Numbered from the stretch's first letter, positions 52,501-61,780 are shown. The stretch is 64,000 bases of DNA from Nereida sp965655635 (GCF_965655635.1 NZ_CBFHHE010000007.1:29214-93213), one strand, 5' to 3'. A program made the numbers and translations. Notes: generated by a model not told the origin, from the letters alone.

Positions 52501-52956
52501 TGCACGGTCTTCCATTTCGGTGAATTGGGGCGACACGCCGGCCTCAAGAGGGAACCGCCGCAAAAGTGTGGCGCAAAACGAATGGATCGTTTGAATTTTC
52601 AGACCACCGGGCGCTTCGATCGCGCGGGCGAAAAGGCGCCGTGCATTATTCAGATCATGATCTGACCACGCATCGTCAACACCAAGCCCGATTAATTCTT
52701 TACGCAGATCGGGTTCGGGCTTCATTGCCCAATCCCCTAACCTTTGGAACAGTCGGTTCTGCATCTCGCTGGCGGCGGCTTTGGTGTAGGTCAGGCACAA
52801 AATACGCTCTGGCGGAACACCGGATAGAAGCAAGCGCGCGACCCGATCCGTGAGAACGCGGGTCTTGCCAGAGCCGGCATTTGCGGCAAGCCACGTTGAC
52901 ATATCGGGACGGGCGGCTTGAATTTGCCGAAGGCTTGCGTCGTTAGGGATACTCAT
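49588..52956 (-). CDS. addA: Double-strand break repair helicase-nuclease AddA
   Basis: UvrD-like helicase plus RecB-type nuclease that resects DNA ends for RecA. 1122 residues. Walker A AANAGSGKT (24-32), CLTYTKAAASEMQNR, DDLIEKTNDL and the DExx box ILVDEAQDTSP, VVGDPKQSIYSFQGA, motif VI LLYVAMTRAEK, and C-terminal nuclease residues in ILAVDFKSN. The ATG overlaps addB by 4 bp. An in-frame codon at 52995 is unlikely as a start. Confidence 0.95.
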   Translation of the reverse strand: MSIPNDASLRQIQAARPDMSTWLAANAGSGKTRVLTDRVARLLLSGVPPERILCLTYTKAAASEMQNRLFQRLGDWAMKPEPDLRKELIGLGVDDAWSDHDLNNARRLFARAIEAPGGLKIQTIHSFCATLLRRFPLEAGVSPQFTEMEDRAGVLLHEAVLDDIATGPNQHLLDALAMQITDQNFEKLARDIIKNKALYATDTSIEDVLDLPSGTTEKSLIDQAFDGSEGDLFTALIPILRTSSANDTKLADALDAIKTFNYVAISELAKPLLFHSGANNRRAKIGRAPTKAIAEKHPELTAQLHDLMERIEDAQELKLKLDTAHKTKALHAFARVFLPKYEAAKTVRGWLDFDDLIEKTNDLLSNQSMASWVLFRLDGGIDHILVDEAQDTSPTQWSVIENLASEFTSGLGARDDVERTIFVVGDPKQSIYSFQGAKPAGFSEMRDNFHSKLKSIQKPFQPLQLEYSFRSSAAVLSSVDKVFSKGDTTSLGGTVLHKAFKTELAGRVDIFPVVEPQKTEDDLPWHTPLDRKSPQDATVILAKRIAARIRHMIDTKVGIPDEETPNIFRPVHEGDFLILVRKRSAIFHELIRACKSEGLKIAGADKLKIAGELAVKDLTALLAFLSTPEDDLALAGLLKSPLFGWSEQDLFDLAHRRAVKKYLWQEMRDRRTEFPETMEMLDDLRNSSDFLRPFDLLERALIRHDGRRKLIARLGEEAVDGIDALLDQAQSYEQNDVPNLTGFLTWLEAEDVEIKRQAESAGDQIRVMTIHGAKGLEAPIVILPETGAQKSQFRDPTINKDGTAVWKPATADMPECLEAPVEEAKRLSAEESDRLLYVAMTRAEKWLMIDGVMDPAKTADKWYGRIEDAVTELGAKTAQLADETPFRFEVGAWAATDAPTTAKHATSVSIPTHLMLNPTAPDAKQRPLSPSMLGGAKALYSRSDTHFDEEAAMRRGTLIHLLLEYLPDVPRPTWQEQAKQLLLTNDEFAVGPLADEIIQEAINVLTAPHLGFLFSDHAMAEVGITSPLSQLEGKQVLGTIDRLIDQGDHILAVDFKSNAIIPKRPQDTPLGLLRQMGAYAAALEVVFPNKTIKTALLWTKTAELMELPRDMVMQALETTPIS

Positions 52957-55895
52957 TTCAGCACCTCTGGGTTCGGCTCGTCCGTGACGTCCCACTCCCC
53001 GAATCGCGAGAGGTGATCGTACTCGTTTGCATAGGTGTCTTTTTCAGTTTGCCGACGGGCAAGATACCCCTGATCCGGATTGTTATAGGCTAAAATAAGC
53101 GCGCGTAGTTCTGTCTTGATCTCGGCAATTGAGGTTTCATCAATAGGGGCTGGCGTGCTTTGTAGTGATGAACCGACCTTTAGAAACACACCGCTTTCAG
53201 CGGGCACAGGCCCCAACTCAGAAAAGGCACCCTCTTCTATCATCAGCATTTGAAGCAAAAGCTGACGGTCAAAGAGAAGCTGGGGTTTTTTCTGTGGCGG
53301 GGTACCTGTTTTGTAGTCGTAGATAATCGCACCACCCGTTTCGGTTATGTCGATCCGGTCCGCTTGGGCGGTTAGGTCGAAGGATATGTCGGCAAGCGTA
53401 AACTTTCCTTTTTGTTCCAGAAGGGTCGGCGTCCCGTATTGCTGCCTGACGTTTTCCTGTTCAACAAATTCGTGCGCAATGCGGCTTAGCTGCCCCAACC
53501 ACAGGCGTTGAGCAGTTGGCCAAGGCGCTTTTTTGGTCAGCACGTCTTCTGCAATATTGAGAAGTGTGTCGACGGGATCTGGCGTCTGTATTCCGTTCTT
53601 TTTGATGAACTCTTCAAACACAGAGTGAACTACGGTTCCACGCAGCAATGCGTCAGCGGATCGTCGCAGCGAATGGAGCGGCTTTAGTTTGAGGATGTCG
53701 CGCGCGTAGACGTTGTAGGGATCGCGGATCAGGTGTTTGAACCGAGTGACCGACAAATGGCGGGGTCGGGCGCTTACAGGTGGGCGCGGGGCAGGACGCT
53801 TGGCCGGTTCAATTTTTTGTTGCGGTTTTTCTAATTCAATAGCGATCTGGAGCCACTTATCACCGCGCGCCAACATTCCTTTATAAGCCGCCTCACCGTT
53901 TTGCTTTGGTAGGCCCTGAACAAGGTTTGTAATCCTGTTCAACCATCTAGATGGGACTGTCTCGGCATCGCTACTGCGGGCTGAGCGCGACAGCCATATT
54001 TTTGGTCCTGCCGCTGCGATTTGGAAGTCGTGTGCAGATAAGCCAAGTTTACGATCAGGCGATAGCAGGCCAATCTCGTTTCGCATTTTTCGGTTGAGCC
54101 ATGGATCATGTGCCGCGGCTTCCGGCCAGCTTCCTTCATTCAGTCCAGCAAGGATAACAATATCTGCGCCACCAACACGTGCCTCGAGGGTACCCCAAAT
54201 AAAAACGTCTGGTCTTGGTTGTTCCCGGTCGCGGACTTCTTCGTTTGCTAAAATACGGTGGAATAGGGCCTGATAATTGCGGGGGGATAGGTCGTTTCCA
54301 TAGAGCGCGTCTTGCTGGAGAAGCGTCACAGTTTGCAGCGCTTTCTCACCTTCGTCGCGCAACCAAAGCGTGCCATCGCCTTGAGAACCGTCGCCCGTTG
54401 AAAGTAACTCGGCGTATTTGAGGTGTACCTCAATGAGATGGGGCAGAGGTTGTGTGCGAGCTGTAGAGAGGACAGAAACTGCACGTCCTATAAGACTGGC
54501 CCACTTGCTAACACCTTCGTCTTTTTCACCATTTGCCCATGCCATAAGCAGTTCTTCCGTGGGAAAAGGCATGCCGTATTTGCGGATGTAGATCTCAAGG
54601 TTCCGCGTCCGTCTAAGGTGGTTGCCTCGATCTCCGCCTGAAAAGACGAGAGGGTTCTTAAGTAACGCCAACAGTGTATCGGCGGTAACAGGTTCGCCCA
54701 TAAGTCGTGCTGTTTGATCTAGCAGGCGGCCCGGTGCTGTGAGGTGTAGCGGGATGCCAGCACTGTCGTCAGCCCGAATGCGCCACCTGTCGAGCGCAGC
54801 GCTAACGCGGCGTGTCAGGGTGCGATCAGGCGAAATAAGCGCTACTGTTTTGCCTTGCTCAACGGCGTCTCGAATACCGATCGATATCGCTTGCGCCTCA
54901 AGCCGTGGCGATGGGGCGTTGAGAAGCGTGATATCTTCGCAGCATTCTTCCAAATCGCCTAGTTTTGGACCTTCGCTAAGCCATTGATCTGTGATCGGCG
55001 CGGGGCGCAGGGCCAATGATATCAGCTGCGTCCGTTTGGTCGGCTCCGCTGAAACTGTTTCATCCCACGGCTGTACTTGATCCGGACTTACATTGACCTC
55101 GTCCATAAACGCCTTCAGACGGTACTGCGGATGATCCTCAGCTCTGTGTTTCTCTGACGATAGGTTTGCCCAATCGCGAGTGGTCATTGAGGTGTCAAAA
55201 CCCGGCAGGATGACAGCGCCTTGTGGAAGGTTTGCAATGGCGCGCATCAACCTTGCCGTTGTCCCCCGAGACCCCGTTGAGCCGGCAAGAATGATAGGAT
55301 GCTCTGGCGGATTTTTGAGCCAAGTCCCAATAAGTGCATCGACGACCATGCCTTGGCGGGTTTCTTTATCGGGAAGAGACGTTTCTGCCAGATATTGCTG
55401 TGCAATTGTAAGGAATTGCTGAGTACGTTGCCAATGTGCAGAGTGATCCGACACATCGATGTTTCTTATGGCTTCTGGATCAACCGCCTCACTTTGTATT
55501 TCATCAATGAGACGGGCAAGGCTATCTGCAAGGTCAAACAGCGCAGAGCGGGGCGCAAGCTCTGGCGAAGCCGTGAGCAGTGCATCAATCAGTTGGGCAA
55601 GCTCAAGGTGCCTGCGAATGCGTGACACAGGTTGGGGTATGGCGCGTGTTTCTGGTGTATCATCAAGACCTGAAAGAAGCTTGATCCTTGGCAAAAGGCG
55701 CGCTGGGCCAGAGGCAAGCAATTCCGTGACACGCTGTTCCGAACGACGGGTATTGAATATTAACGTGGTATTTGCCCATGACATTGGATTATGTCCATGC
55801 AGTCGCTGTTCAAGCCCGCGTGCAATGGTTTTTGGAAAGTCACAGCCAAGGGGCAGATGAAATACTTTGGGCATTGGGGGCTGGGGAAACATCAT
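52953..55895 (-). CDS. addB: Double-strand break repair protein AddB
   Basis: Partner of AddA; an inactivated helicase fold with a second nuclease domain. 980 residues. The N-terminus (FHLPLGCDFPKTIARGLEQRL) and LAGSTGSRGTTARLM fit alphaproteobacterial AddB; the C-terminal PD-(D/E)XK nuclease has IIYDYKTGTPPQKK and QLLLQMLM. The iron-sulfur cysteines known in Gram-positive AddB are not evident, as in other Rhodobacterales. Start ATG 55895 overlaps the murU stop. Confidence 0.93.
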   Translation of the reverse strand: MMFPQPPMPKVFHLPLGCDFPKTIARGLEQRLHGHNPMSWANTTLIFNTRRSEQRVTELLASGPARLLPRIKLLSGLDDTPETRAIPQPVSRIRRHLELAQLIDALLTASPELAPRSALFDLADSLARLIDEIQSEAVDPEAIRNIDVSDHSAHWQRTQQFLTIAQQYLAETSLPDKETRQGMVVDALIGTWLKNPPEHPIILAGSTGSRGTTARLMRAIANLPQGAVILPGFDTSMTTRDWANLSSEKHRAEDHPQYRLKAFMDEVNVSPDQVQPWDETVSAEPTKRTQLISLALRPAPITDQWLSEGPKLGDLEECCEDITLLNAPSPRLEAQAISIGIRDAVEQGKTVALISPDRTLTRRVSAALDRWRIRADDSAGIPLHLTAPGRLLDQTARLMGEPVTADTLLALLKNPLVFSGGDRGNHLRRTRNLEIYIRKYGMPFPTEELLMAWANGEKDEGVSKWASLIGRAVSVLSTARTQPLPHLIEVHLKYAELLSTGDGSQGDGTLWLRDEGEKALQTVTLLQQDALYGNDLSPRNYQALFHRILANEEVRDREQPRPDVFIWGTLEARVGGADIVILAGLNEGSWPEAAAHDPWLNRKMRNEIGLLSPDRKLGLSAHDFQIAAAGPKIWLSRSARSSDAETVPSRWLNRITNLVQGLPKQNGEAAYKGMLARGDKWLQIAIELEKPQQKIEPAKRPAPRPPVSARPRHLSVTRFKHLIRDPYNVYARDILKLKPLHSLRRSADALLRGTVVHSVFEEFIKKNGIQTPDPVDTLLNIAEDVLTKKAPWPTAQRLWLGQLSRIAHEFVEQENVRQQYGTPTLLEQKGKFTLADISFDLTAQADRIDITETGGAIIYDYKTGTPPQKKPQLLFDRQLLLQMLMIEEGAFSELGPVPAESGVFLKVGSSLQSTPAPIDETSIAEIKTELRALILAYNNPDQGYLARRQTEKDTYANEYDHLSRFGEWDVTDEPNPEVLK

Positions 55896-56569
55896 TTAGC
55901 TAACATTCGTTCTGCAATATTTATGCCTTCGGGGTGGCCAACATCGCACCATTCGCCCGAGTATATATGACCCTTTAGGATGCCAAACTTCGTAAATATG
56001 TCCCAAAGTTTGCTGATCGAAAAGGCGCTTTGCTGTATTTGGGATAGAGCATCTGTTTTGATGATCTGTAGCCCACTGAAGACAAAAGGCCCACCGCGAG
56101 AGATTGCGCCGTCGTCATCAAGGGTGAAATCCCCACCCTCATGGCCGTGGGTCCGACTGGGGTCACCCAAAAGTAGAAGTGCATCCATTTCATTGGGTTT
56201 CCAGCGGGACAGCAGTTCATTAATCGGGTTGTTCCCTCGCCAAACAGCGTCGGTATTCATGGTGATAACAGGGTCTGGGCCCAGAATGCTTAAGGCATTT
56301 TTCAACCCGCCGCCGGTTTCAAGAATAGTTGGTCCTTCGTGAACGACTTCGATGCCGGATCCGAGAAAGTGATCTTGTATTTGCTCAGCAAGATAGTGAG
56401 TGTTTATGGCGATGTTCTCGATTTCCGCTTCCTGCGCAATTTCGATAGCATGATCCACCAGCGGCTTGCCCGCCACTGAAATCAATGGCTTTGGCGTTGT
56501 CTTTGTAAGATCGCCCATACGCGTGCCAAAGCCCGCACCGAATAACATCAGTGATGGTTTTTTGGGCAT
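55892..56569 (-). CDS. murU: MurNAc-1-phosphate uridylyltransferase MurU
   Basis: Nucleotidyltransferase of 225 residues that makes UDP-MurNAc from MurNAc-1-P in peptidoglycan recycling. The start FGAGFGTRM...TTPKPL is a variant of the sugar-nucleotidyltransferase loop (usually AAGLGTRM; the first Ala is Gly/Phe here). Then INTHYLAEQI, ETGGGLKNAL, MNTDAVW and the C-terminal YSGEWCDVGHPE. It follows amgK with a 22-bp overlap, the pair defining the AmgK-MurU bypass that lets cells resist fosfomycin (known for Pseudomonas and others). Confidence 0.88.
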   Translation of the reverse strand: MPKKPSLMLFGAGFGTRMGDLTKTTPKPLISVAGKPLVDHAIEIAQEAEIENIAINTHYLAEQIQDHFLGSGIEVVHEGPTILETGGGLKNALSILGPDPVITMNTDAVWRGNNPINELLSRWKPNEMDALLLLGDPSRTHGHEGGDFTLDDDGAISRGGPFVFSGLQIIKTDALSQIQQSAFSISKLWDIFTKFGILKGHIYSGEWCDVGHPEGINIAERMLAK

Positions 56570-57558
56570 TTACGTCTCAATAGATTTAGAATTTCGGGCG
56601 TTGGTTCAGGGATATTTCGGAGTACAATTGGTGCTATCGAAGATAGGCTTGGGTGTTGCAGATCCTGTTTTAGGTTGGCCCAAACGCGCGGAATAAAATC
56701 TAGGTAGGATGGTTTTCCATCACGGATACAAAGCCGCGCAAATACACCAAGAATGCGCAGGTTTCGTTGTGCGCTTTGTGCAGCACAGCTGGCGCTAAAT
56801 TTATCAGGGTCGATACCGCTTTTGGATTGGTAGTATTTAAGCAGGTCATCACGTACTGGTTTTGATACGTCGCGGCGGGCATCGCCGAGTAGTGAGACTA
56901 CGTCATATGTTGGCTGGCCAACCCGAGCGTCTTGAAAGTCGAGAAGGCCAATGTTTTTAGGGGCCTCAAACATCGGCGTCCAGAGTAGATTTTCAGCGTG
57001 GTAGTCGCGTAAAACAAGAACCGGCGTGGCGGTTTCAGTTGCTTCTATCGCAGCAAATAAAGCCGTTTTTAGCTCGGCCTTGTCATTGACCGTTCCTCCG
57101 GCATTTTGAGCGTACCACTCTAGAGAAAGACACCCGAGCGGGGCCATCTCCGCTGCGGAATATTTTTCTAGCGATGTCTCTGGTAGCGGTGATTGGTGCA
57201 GGTGAAGGAGCGCATCGACAGCGGCTTTGTATAGATCAAACTCTGAGCCGTTGGGTGCAAGTTTTGCCAGTAAATCATCGCCCAAATCTTCGAGCAGAAG
57301 AAACCCGTTTGCCTCATCCTTGGCGTATATAGACGGTGGGTTCAGTCCAATACCTTCCAGATGCTGGGCAATAAGAACGAAGGGTGCAACATCTTCCCCC
57401 TTATCAGGTGGCGCGTCCATTAAAATGGCGGTTTCGGCACTATCGGTTTTCTTGAGGCGGTAGTATTTTCTATTTGAAGCGTCGCCTGCGAGCATCGCTA
57501 TTTCTGCGTCTGACCATTGTGTTTTCGCGATGAATTTAGATACCAGCTTAGGTCGCAT
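56548..57558 (-). CDS. amgK: N-acetylmuramate/N-acetylglucosamine kinase AmgK
   Basis: Sugar kinase with the aminoglycoside-phosphotransferase fold, 336 residues. Lysine/nucleotide region GDASNRKYYRL, LLLEDLGDDLLAKL, the Brenner motif VLRDYHAENLLW (catalytic Asp) and the metal-binding IGLLDFQDARVG. It phosphorylates C1 of MurNAc or GlcNAc from recycled wall. ATG 57558 (MRPKLVSKFIAK) overlaps tsaE by 11 bp; the longer frame from 57663 runs deep into tsaE. Directly upstream of murU. Confidence 0.88.
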   Translation of the reverse strand: MRPKLVSKFIAKTQWSDAEIAMLAGDASNRKYYRLKKTDSAETAILMDAPPDKGEDVAPFVLIAQHLEGIGLNPPSIYAKDEANGFLLLEDLGDDLLAKLAPNGSEFDLYKAAVDALLHLHQSPLPETSLEKYSAAEMAPLGCLSLEWYAQNAGGTVNDKAELKTALFAAIEATETATPVLVLRDYHAENLLWTPMFEAPKNIGLLDFQDARVGQPTYDVVSLLGDARRDVSKPVRDDLLKYYQSKSGIDPDKFSASCAAQSAQRNLRILGVFARLCIRDGKPSYLDFIPRVWANLKQDLQHPSLSSIAPIVLRNIPEPTPEILNLLRRKCPKNHH

Positions 57559-58027
57559 TTTCGAAAGCTTTCTCAAGAGGTGCTGCCCAAGCTGAATCCG
57601 TACTTTCGAGTGATAATTTTCGAACATTACCGCCAAGATCGTTAATTCGGATTGTAAGTGCATTTGGAGGTGTTAGATCCGCCAAGTTTTCAGGCCACTC
57701 GATGAGCGTGACGGCAGTAGCCATGGCATCATCGAGGCCAAGCTCAATTACCTCGTGAGGGCTTGAAATACGGTAAAGATCACAATGCCAAAGATCACCC
57801 AAGTTGGTTTCATAGGTCTGAACGATCGTGAATGTTGGGCTTGGAACATCTTCTGGCGTGTCTTGCAGAGACTGTATCAACGCGCGGGCAAAAAGTGACT
57901 TTCCGGCCCCGACTGATCCAACCAAGAGCAGGCAGTCCCCAGCCTTTAGAATTTGGCCAATACTGATGGCCAAGTCTGCTGTCTGGTCGGGCGAAGTTGT
58001 CTCAGTTTGATACAGGATTGAGGCCAT
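57548..58027 (-). CDS. tsaE: tRNA threonylcarbamoyladenosine biosynthesis ATPase TsaE
   Basis: ATPase needed with TsaB and TsaD for t6A37 of tRNA. 159 residues: Walker A GSVGAGKS (37-44), SPTFTIVQTYE, HCDLYRI, and the late VTLIEWPENL. ATG 58027 is used; the frame opens nine bases earlier with GTG. It starts the overlapping tsaE-amgK-murU-addB-addA-trxA run. Confidence 0.95.
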   Translation of the reverse strand: MASILYQTETTSPDQTADLAISIGQILKAGDCLLLVGSVGAGKSLFARALIQSLQDTPEDVPSPTFTIVQTYETNLGDLWHCDLYRISSPHEVIELGLDDAMATAVTLIEWPENLADLTPPNALTIRINDLGGNVRKLSLESTDSAWAAPLEKAFENAT

Positions 58028-58066
58028 AACCCGCACATTAAACTGTCACCTTATAGTCGCAAGGCG

Positions 58067-59529
58067 TTAAAGTGCGGCCCTGCTTGTGTTCTCTGCTGCG
58101 GATGTGTTGTGGGATCGCTCTGAGAATTGCACGAGCATGTGCCCACTTGCCTTTCGATCAATATTCAGCGCGACCGAGTTGTTACCTTCGAGGGCCAATT
58201 GGCTTTTCCAATGATGAACAGACATCGGTTTGTTGAGGGCTGCGCGCACTTGGTCCCACTTATCTGTATGTTCCGCACGCTTACCGATGCTTGTCGCGGC
58301 ACTGATTGGATAGTTTAATTTGTCTTCCCATGGCACCCGGAAAGCTGAGTTGGCGGCGCATACTTTTTTGCCCTGATCAATAATGCAAGTGGGCTTAGGA
58401 ATTAAATCAAGTGCTTCTTTCAGCGCTATGTTTTCGGCCTGCAGGGCTTCAATGACCTCGGACATGTCCGGTGTCTCTTCAATCGAGATGACGCGCGACC
58501 CTTCCGTGTGAGGCATTACTGCGGCTGTTAGTTTGCGACCCTTTGTTGTGGCCCATGAGGTAGCCGCAACCGTACTTTCTTCCTTGGGTGAAAGGGCTGC
58601 GGTCCAGTCCTCAAAACGGGTGTTCTCAGGGGTAAGCCGAAGTTCGCGTAGTTTATGGAGGAACATATCAAATGATGGGCGTCGTAATAGAAAATCTATT
58701 GGAAGCGAATATTTGTCGGCCAGTGCTGGGTTGAAGACGGTAAGCCTGTCATCACTATCAAACAGAGCCAGCCCACATGACAGCGCGGCAAAAGTTTTTG
58801 CCATAGATTGGCGAAATTGATCCAGCTTTTCTTCTGCTTCAACAACTTGATCCGCTGGTGTGGCATAGAACCGAAACCCCGCCTCCAAGACTTCATGTGA
58901 AACGTCATACCACTCTACCAATTTTTGGTTGTGAACTTGTGATATCCGCTGCTGAGTACCCGAGGGTTTTTGCTTCAAGCCGGTGATAACGAGCAACTTT
59001 GGTAGGGGCCATGTTTCAATATGTTCGCAACGCTTCAAGTACGCTGCATTACCCCAAATGACCTCTCCTGCTTCATTTTCCTCCTAAACGAGAAAAGGTG
59101 CTGACAAAGTTCGATCTGCTGATGTTTTCTGCGTGACGCTTGTGCCTTGAAGTTCGACACGAATGAGGGTGTGAACAGCCTCGAAGGTAAGCGACAGCCG
59201 TTCGTCCCGATGTGATTTCAGTGTTGAGCGACCCAAAGAAACGGCAGTTTCGGCATGCGCATCTAGATCAGCAAAATCGTCAGTAACGGCTGATTTGAAG
59301 TGGGCCCAATCATCAAGATTACCGGGCTGGCTTATATCCTTTAACAATGCCTTGGCTGTGTTTGTTTCATCAACCGGATACCCGTATTCGAAAAGGAAAA
59401 TCGTTCGCCTTTCGTCATTTGTGCCGAGTGAATAAGTTGGCTTTTGGGCTGTTAGGGCGGATGAATTAATCCACCAATTGGCTGCCGTAAAAAACACAAG
59501 GCAAGCGAAAAAAATACAAAAGACGCCAT
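58067..59529 (-). pseudogene. PAS-domain sensor-like protein, broken by a frameshift and an amber stop
   Basis: Membrane-anchored PAS protein of about 487 codons if repaired. ATG 59529, with GGAG upstream, opens a signal/anchor helix (MASFVFFSLALCF). At a six-T run near 59492 one base is missing, and the protein continues one frame over with TAANWWINSS. That frame runs to TAG 59086-59084 (after LSAPFLV) and resumes directly as EENEAGEVIWGNAAYLKRCE; CAG to TAG would explain it. Later parts have a helix, a PAS fold (CGLALFDSDDRLTVFNPAL) and a second PAS-like region (PKPTCIIDQGKKVCAANSAF). No kinase or output domain is seen. Its place between regB and tsaE is usual in roseobacters. Confidence 0.8.
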
Positions 59530-59600
59530 CGTTACTCCGTCAAATTACTGCCAGAGTATTTAGAAAATGAAATTAGAGAAAATATTAACAAGCCAAAATT

Positions 59601-61001
59601 TTAGACGTCAAATCGCTTATTTTCGCCAAGTGACGTTGTTTTGTCGCTGATTACTTTAGAGGCTAGCCATGACACTTCGACGATGGCGCCGCTTCGGTTG
59701 TGTGGTGGGGATGTTTCCATAGTGGGGTCAGATCCGTTTGAAAACCGCAGGGTTGCGCCTGATCTTTCGAGCAGTGTTTTGGCAATAAATAGACCAAGCC
59801 CCATTCCCTCATAACCTGGTCGTTTTTGCTTGTCAGTTTGTGAGTTGCGGCGTTTAACAAATGGATCGCCAATCCGGTTAAACACCTGCTGTGGAAACCC
59901 GTCGCCATCATCAGTGATCCGCAGTGTTATTTCGGTATCGCTCCATTGAACGTCGATCCAAACTTGCGTGTCGGCGAAGTCCACTGCGTTTTGGATAAGG
60001 TTCCGCAGTCCATGAATAATTTCGGGCCGACGATTGATGTGAGGCTGCGGAATGTCGGGCGTGTCATCAATTGCTGAAACATCAAAATTAATATCCTTTC
60101 CGCGATGCATATGAGGCTCCGCTGCCTCTTGAAGAACGGCTGAAATGGGCGCTGTCATCAGGTGTTTATCTTCTTTTCCGGCGCGCCCCATCGAATGCAA
60201 AATCTCGCGACAGCGCTCTGACTGCTCGCGGATTAGTTTTGCATCATCATAAAGGTCGGGTTGTTCGGAAAGTTCTTCCATCAACTCGGCACTGACGAGC
60301 TTGATAGTTGCAAGCGGTGTTCCAAGTTCATGTGCGGCTGCAGCAACAACGCCCCCTAAGTCTGTCAATTTCTGCTCACGGGCGAGAGCCATTTGGGTGG
60401 CAACTAGCGCATTCGACATTGTGTTCATTTCAACCGTGACGCGGCGTGCGTAAAGCCCTATGAAAATCACGCCAACGCCCATGGACACCCAGAAACCAAA
60501 GAGCAGAATAGATGGCATCTCATGGATAAACCCCTGTGCGGTTCGCAGCGGTACGTAAAACGTTGTGAGAGCAGTAATCGCCAGCAACGTTAGTCCGCCA
60601 ACAGCAATTGTTGAGCGGGTGCTAAGTGCGGTGGCTGATATGGTGACTGGGGCGATCAGCAAAACAGCAAACGGGTTGTTCATACCCCCAGTCAAAAAAA
60701 GTAAAAGCGCCAACTGTCCAAGATCAAACATGATCATCGATAGTGCTTCGTTCTCGTCCAACCTCTTGTTTTCAGGGAGTACGAATGTGGCGATCAGATT
60801 AAATATGATACCGGCACTAACAACCATTAGACATAGTCCCAAATGAAGGCTGAGCGAGAAGTAGATTTTCCCCACCGCCATCGCAGCAAGTTGTCCGGTA
60901 ATGGCGAGCCACCTTAAGCCGATCAGAGTCCGTATCCTGATCCAGTTGGCGCGTGCACTTTCCTCAAAAAGAGCAATCTCTGGTGCGTGTTGTGTTGGCA
61001 C
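59601..61001 (-). CDS. regB: Redox sensor histidine kinase RegB (PrrB/ActS)
   Basis: Membrane sensor of respiratory-chain redox state that phosphorylates RegA. 466 residues from GTG 61001 (AAGGA about nine bases upstream). Six transmembrane segments (about 28-185) include the ubiquinone-binding GGMNNPF (105-111). The phospho-acceptor is His224 in AAAHELGTPLA, the redox-active Cys264 lies in EQSERCREIL, and the ATPase has LIQNAVDFA, DDGDGFP and GMGLGLFIAK. Divergent from senC-regA, with about 100 bp between. Confidence 0.96.
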   Translation of the reverse strand: MPTQHAPEIALFEESARANWIRIRTLIGLRWLAITGQLAAMAVGKIYFSLSLHLGLCLMVVSAGIIFNLIATFVLPENKRLDENEALSMIMFDLGQLALLLFLTGGMNNPFAVLLIAPVTISATALSTRSTIAVGGLTLLAITALTTFYVPLRTAQGFIHEMPSILLFGFWVSMGVGVIFIGLYARRVTVEMNTMSNALVATQMALAREQKLTDLGGVVAAAAHELGTPLATIKLVSAELMEELSEQPDLYDDAKLIREQSERCREILHSMGRAGKEDKHLMTAPISAVLQEAAEPHMHRGKDINFDVSAIDDTPDIPQPHINRRPEIIHGLRNLIQNAVDFADTQVWIDVQWSDTEITLRITDDGDGFPQQVFNRIGDPFVKRRNSQTDKQKRPGYEGMGLGLFIAKTLLERSGATLRFSNGSDPTMETSPPHNRSGAIVEVSWLASKVISDKTTSLGENKRFDV

Positions 61002-61103
61002 GTTGATTTGTCCTTAATGTGACCCATGGTCGCTTATCAAAGCCTACCATATCTTGCTACTTAGCGGCCAAGACTACTTTTGGAATGTGAGAGGGTGTTA
61101 ATT

Positions 61104-61718
61104 ATGGCTAAGGGTTTCGCTATTGCTGCGGGTGTCTCAACAACAGCACTGGTTATTGCTGGCGTTTTGGCGACAACTATTTTGGCGCCATCCAACAGGT
61201 TTGAGCAGTGCAACGTGATGGCTGTTGCCGGTGGTCAGCTTGGTGGAGCGTTCACTTTGGTAAATCATAAAGGTGAAACAGTCACTGACGAGGATGTTCT
61301 AACACAGCCCTCGCTAGTTTATTTTGGCTATACGTTCTGCCCTGATATTTGCCCGCTTGATGTTGTGCGAAATGTTGATGCAATTGATGTCTTGGCCGAT
61401 CAGGGAAAAGACGTGAAACCTGTTTTCATTTCCATCGACCCCGAGCGGGATACGCCCGAAGTTTTGGCAGATTACGTCTTTAATTTTGGCGAAGATATGA
61501 CCGCACTCACGGGCACGCCTGAGCAGGTAAAAGTAGCATCCAGAGCGTACAAAACTTTTTACCAACGCCAAGAAGGTGACCCAGATTACTATTTGGTTGA
61601 CCATTCAACGCAGAGCTATTTTGTTCTTCCTAAGCAAGGGATCGTTCAACCTTTTGGTAGGCAAATTCGACCAGACCGCATGGCAGAGCAGATGGCTTGC
61701 ATGATGGACGCTGTCTAA
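61104..61718 (+). CDS. senC: SCO1/SenC/PrrC copper protein
   Basis: Membrane-anchored thioredoxin-fold protein that helps load copper into cytochrome oxidase and takes part in Reg signalling. 204 residues: anchor helix about 7-27, copper-binding Cys79 and Cys83 (TFCPDICPLD) and His167 (LVDHSTQSY). ATG 61104 is chosen over TTG 61080. The CxxxC plus His set is complete. It stands between regB (divergent) and regA (same strand). Confidence 0.94.
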   Translation: MAKGFAIAAGVSTTALVIAGVLATTILAPSNRFEQCNVMAVAGGQLGGAFTLVNHKGETVTDEDVLTQPSLVYFGYTFCPDICPLDVVRNVDAIDVLADQGKDVKPVFISIDPERDTPEVLADYVFNFGEDMTALTGTPEQVKVASRAYKTFYQRQEGDPDYYLVDHSTQSYFVLPKQGIVQPFGRQIRPDRMAEQMACMMDAV

Positions 61719-61780
61719 GAAATTGACCGCATAACAGTTCACCCCATATCATCAACCACAGACCAGTTTGGGAGATCACG

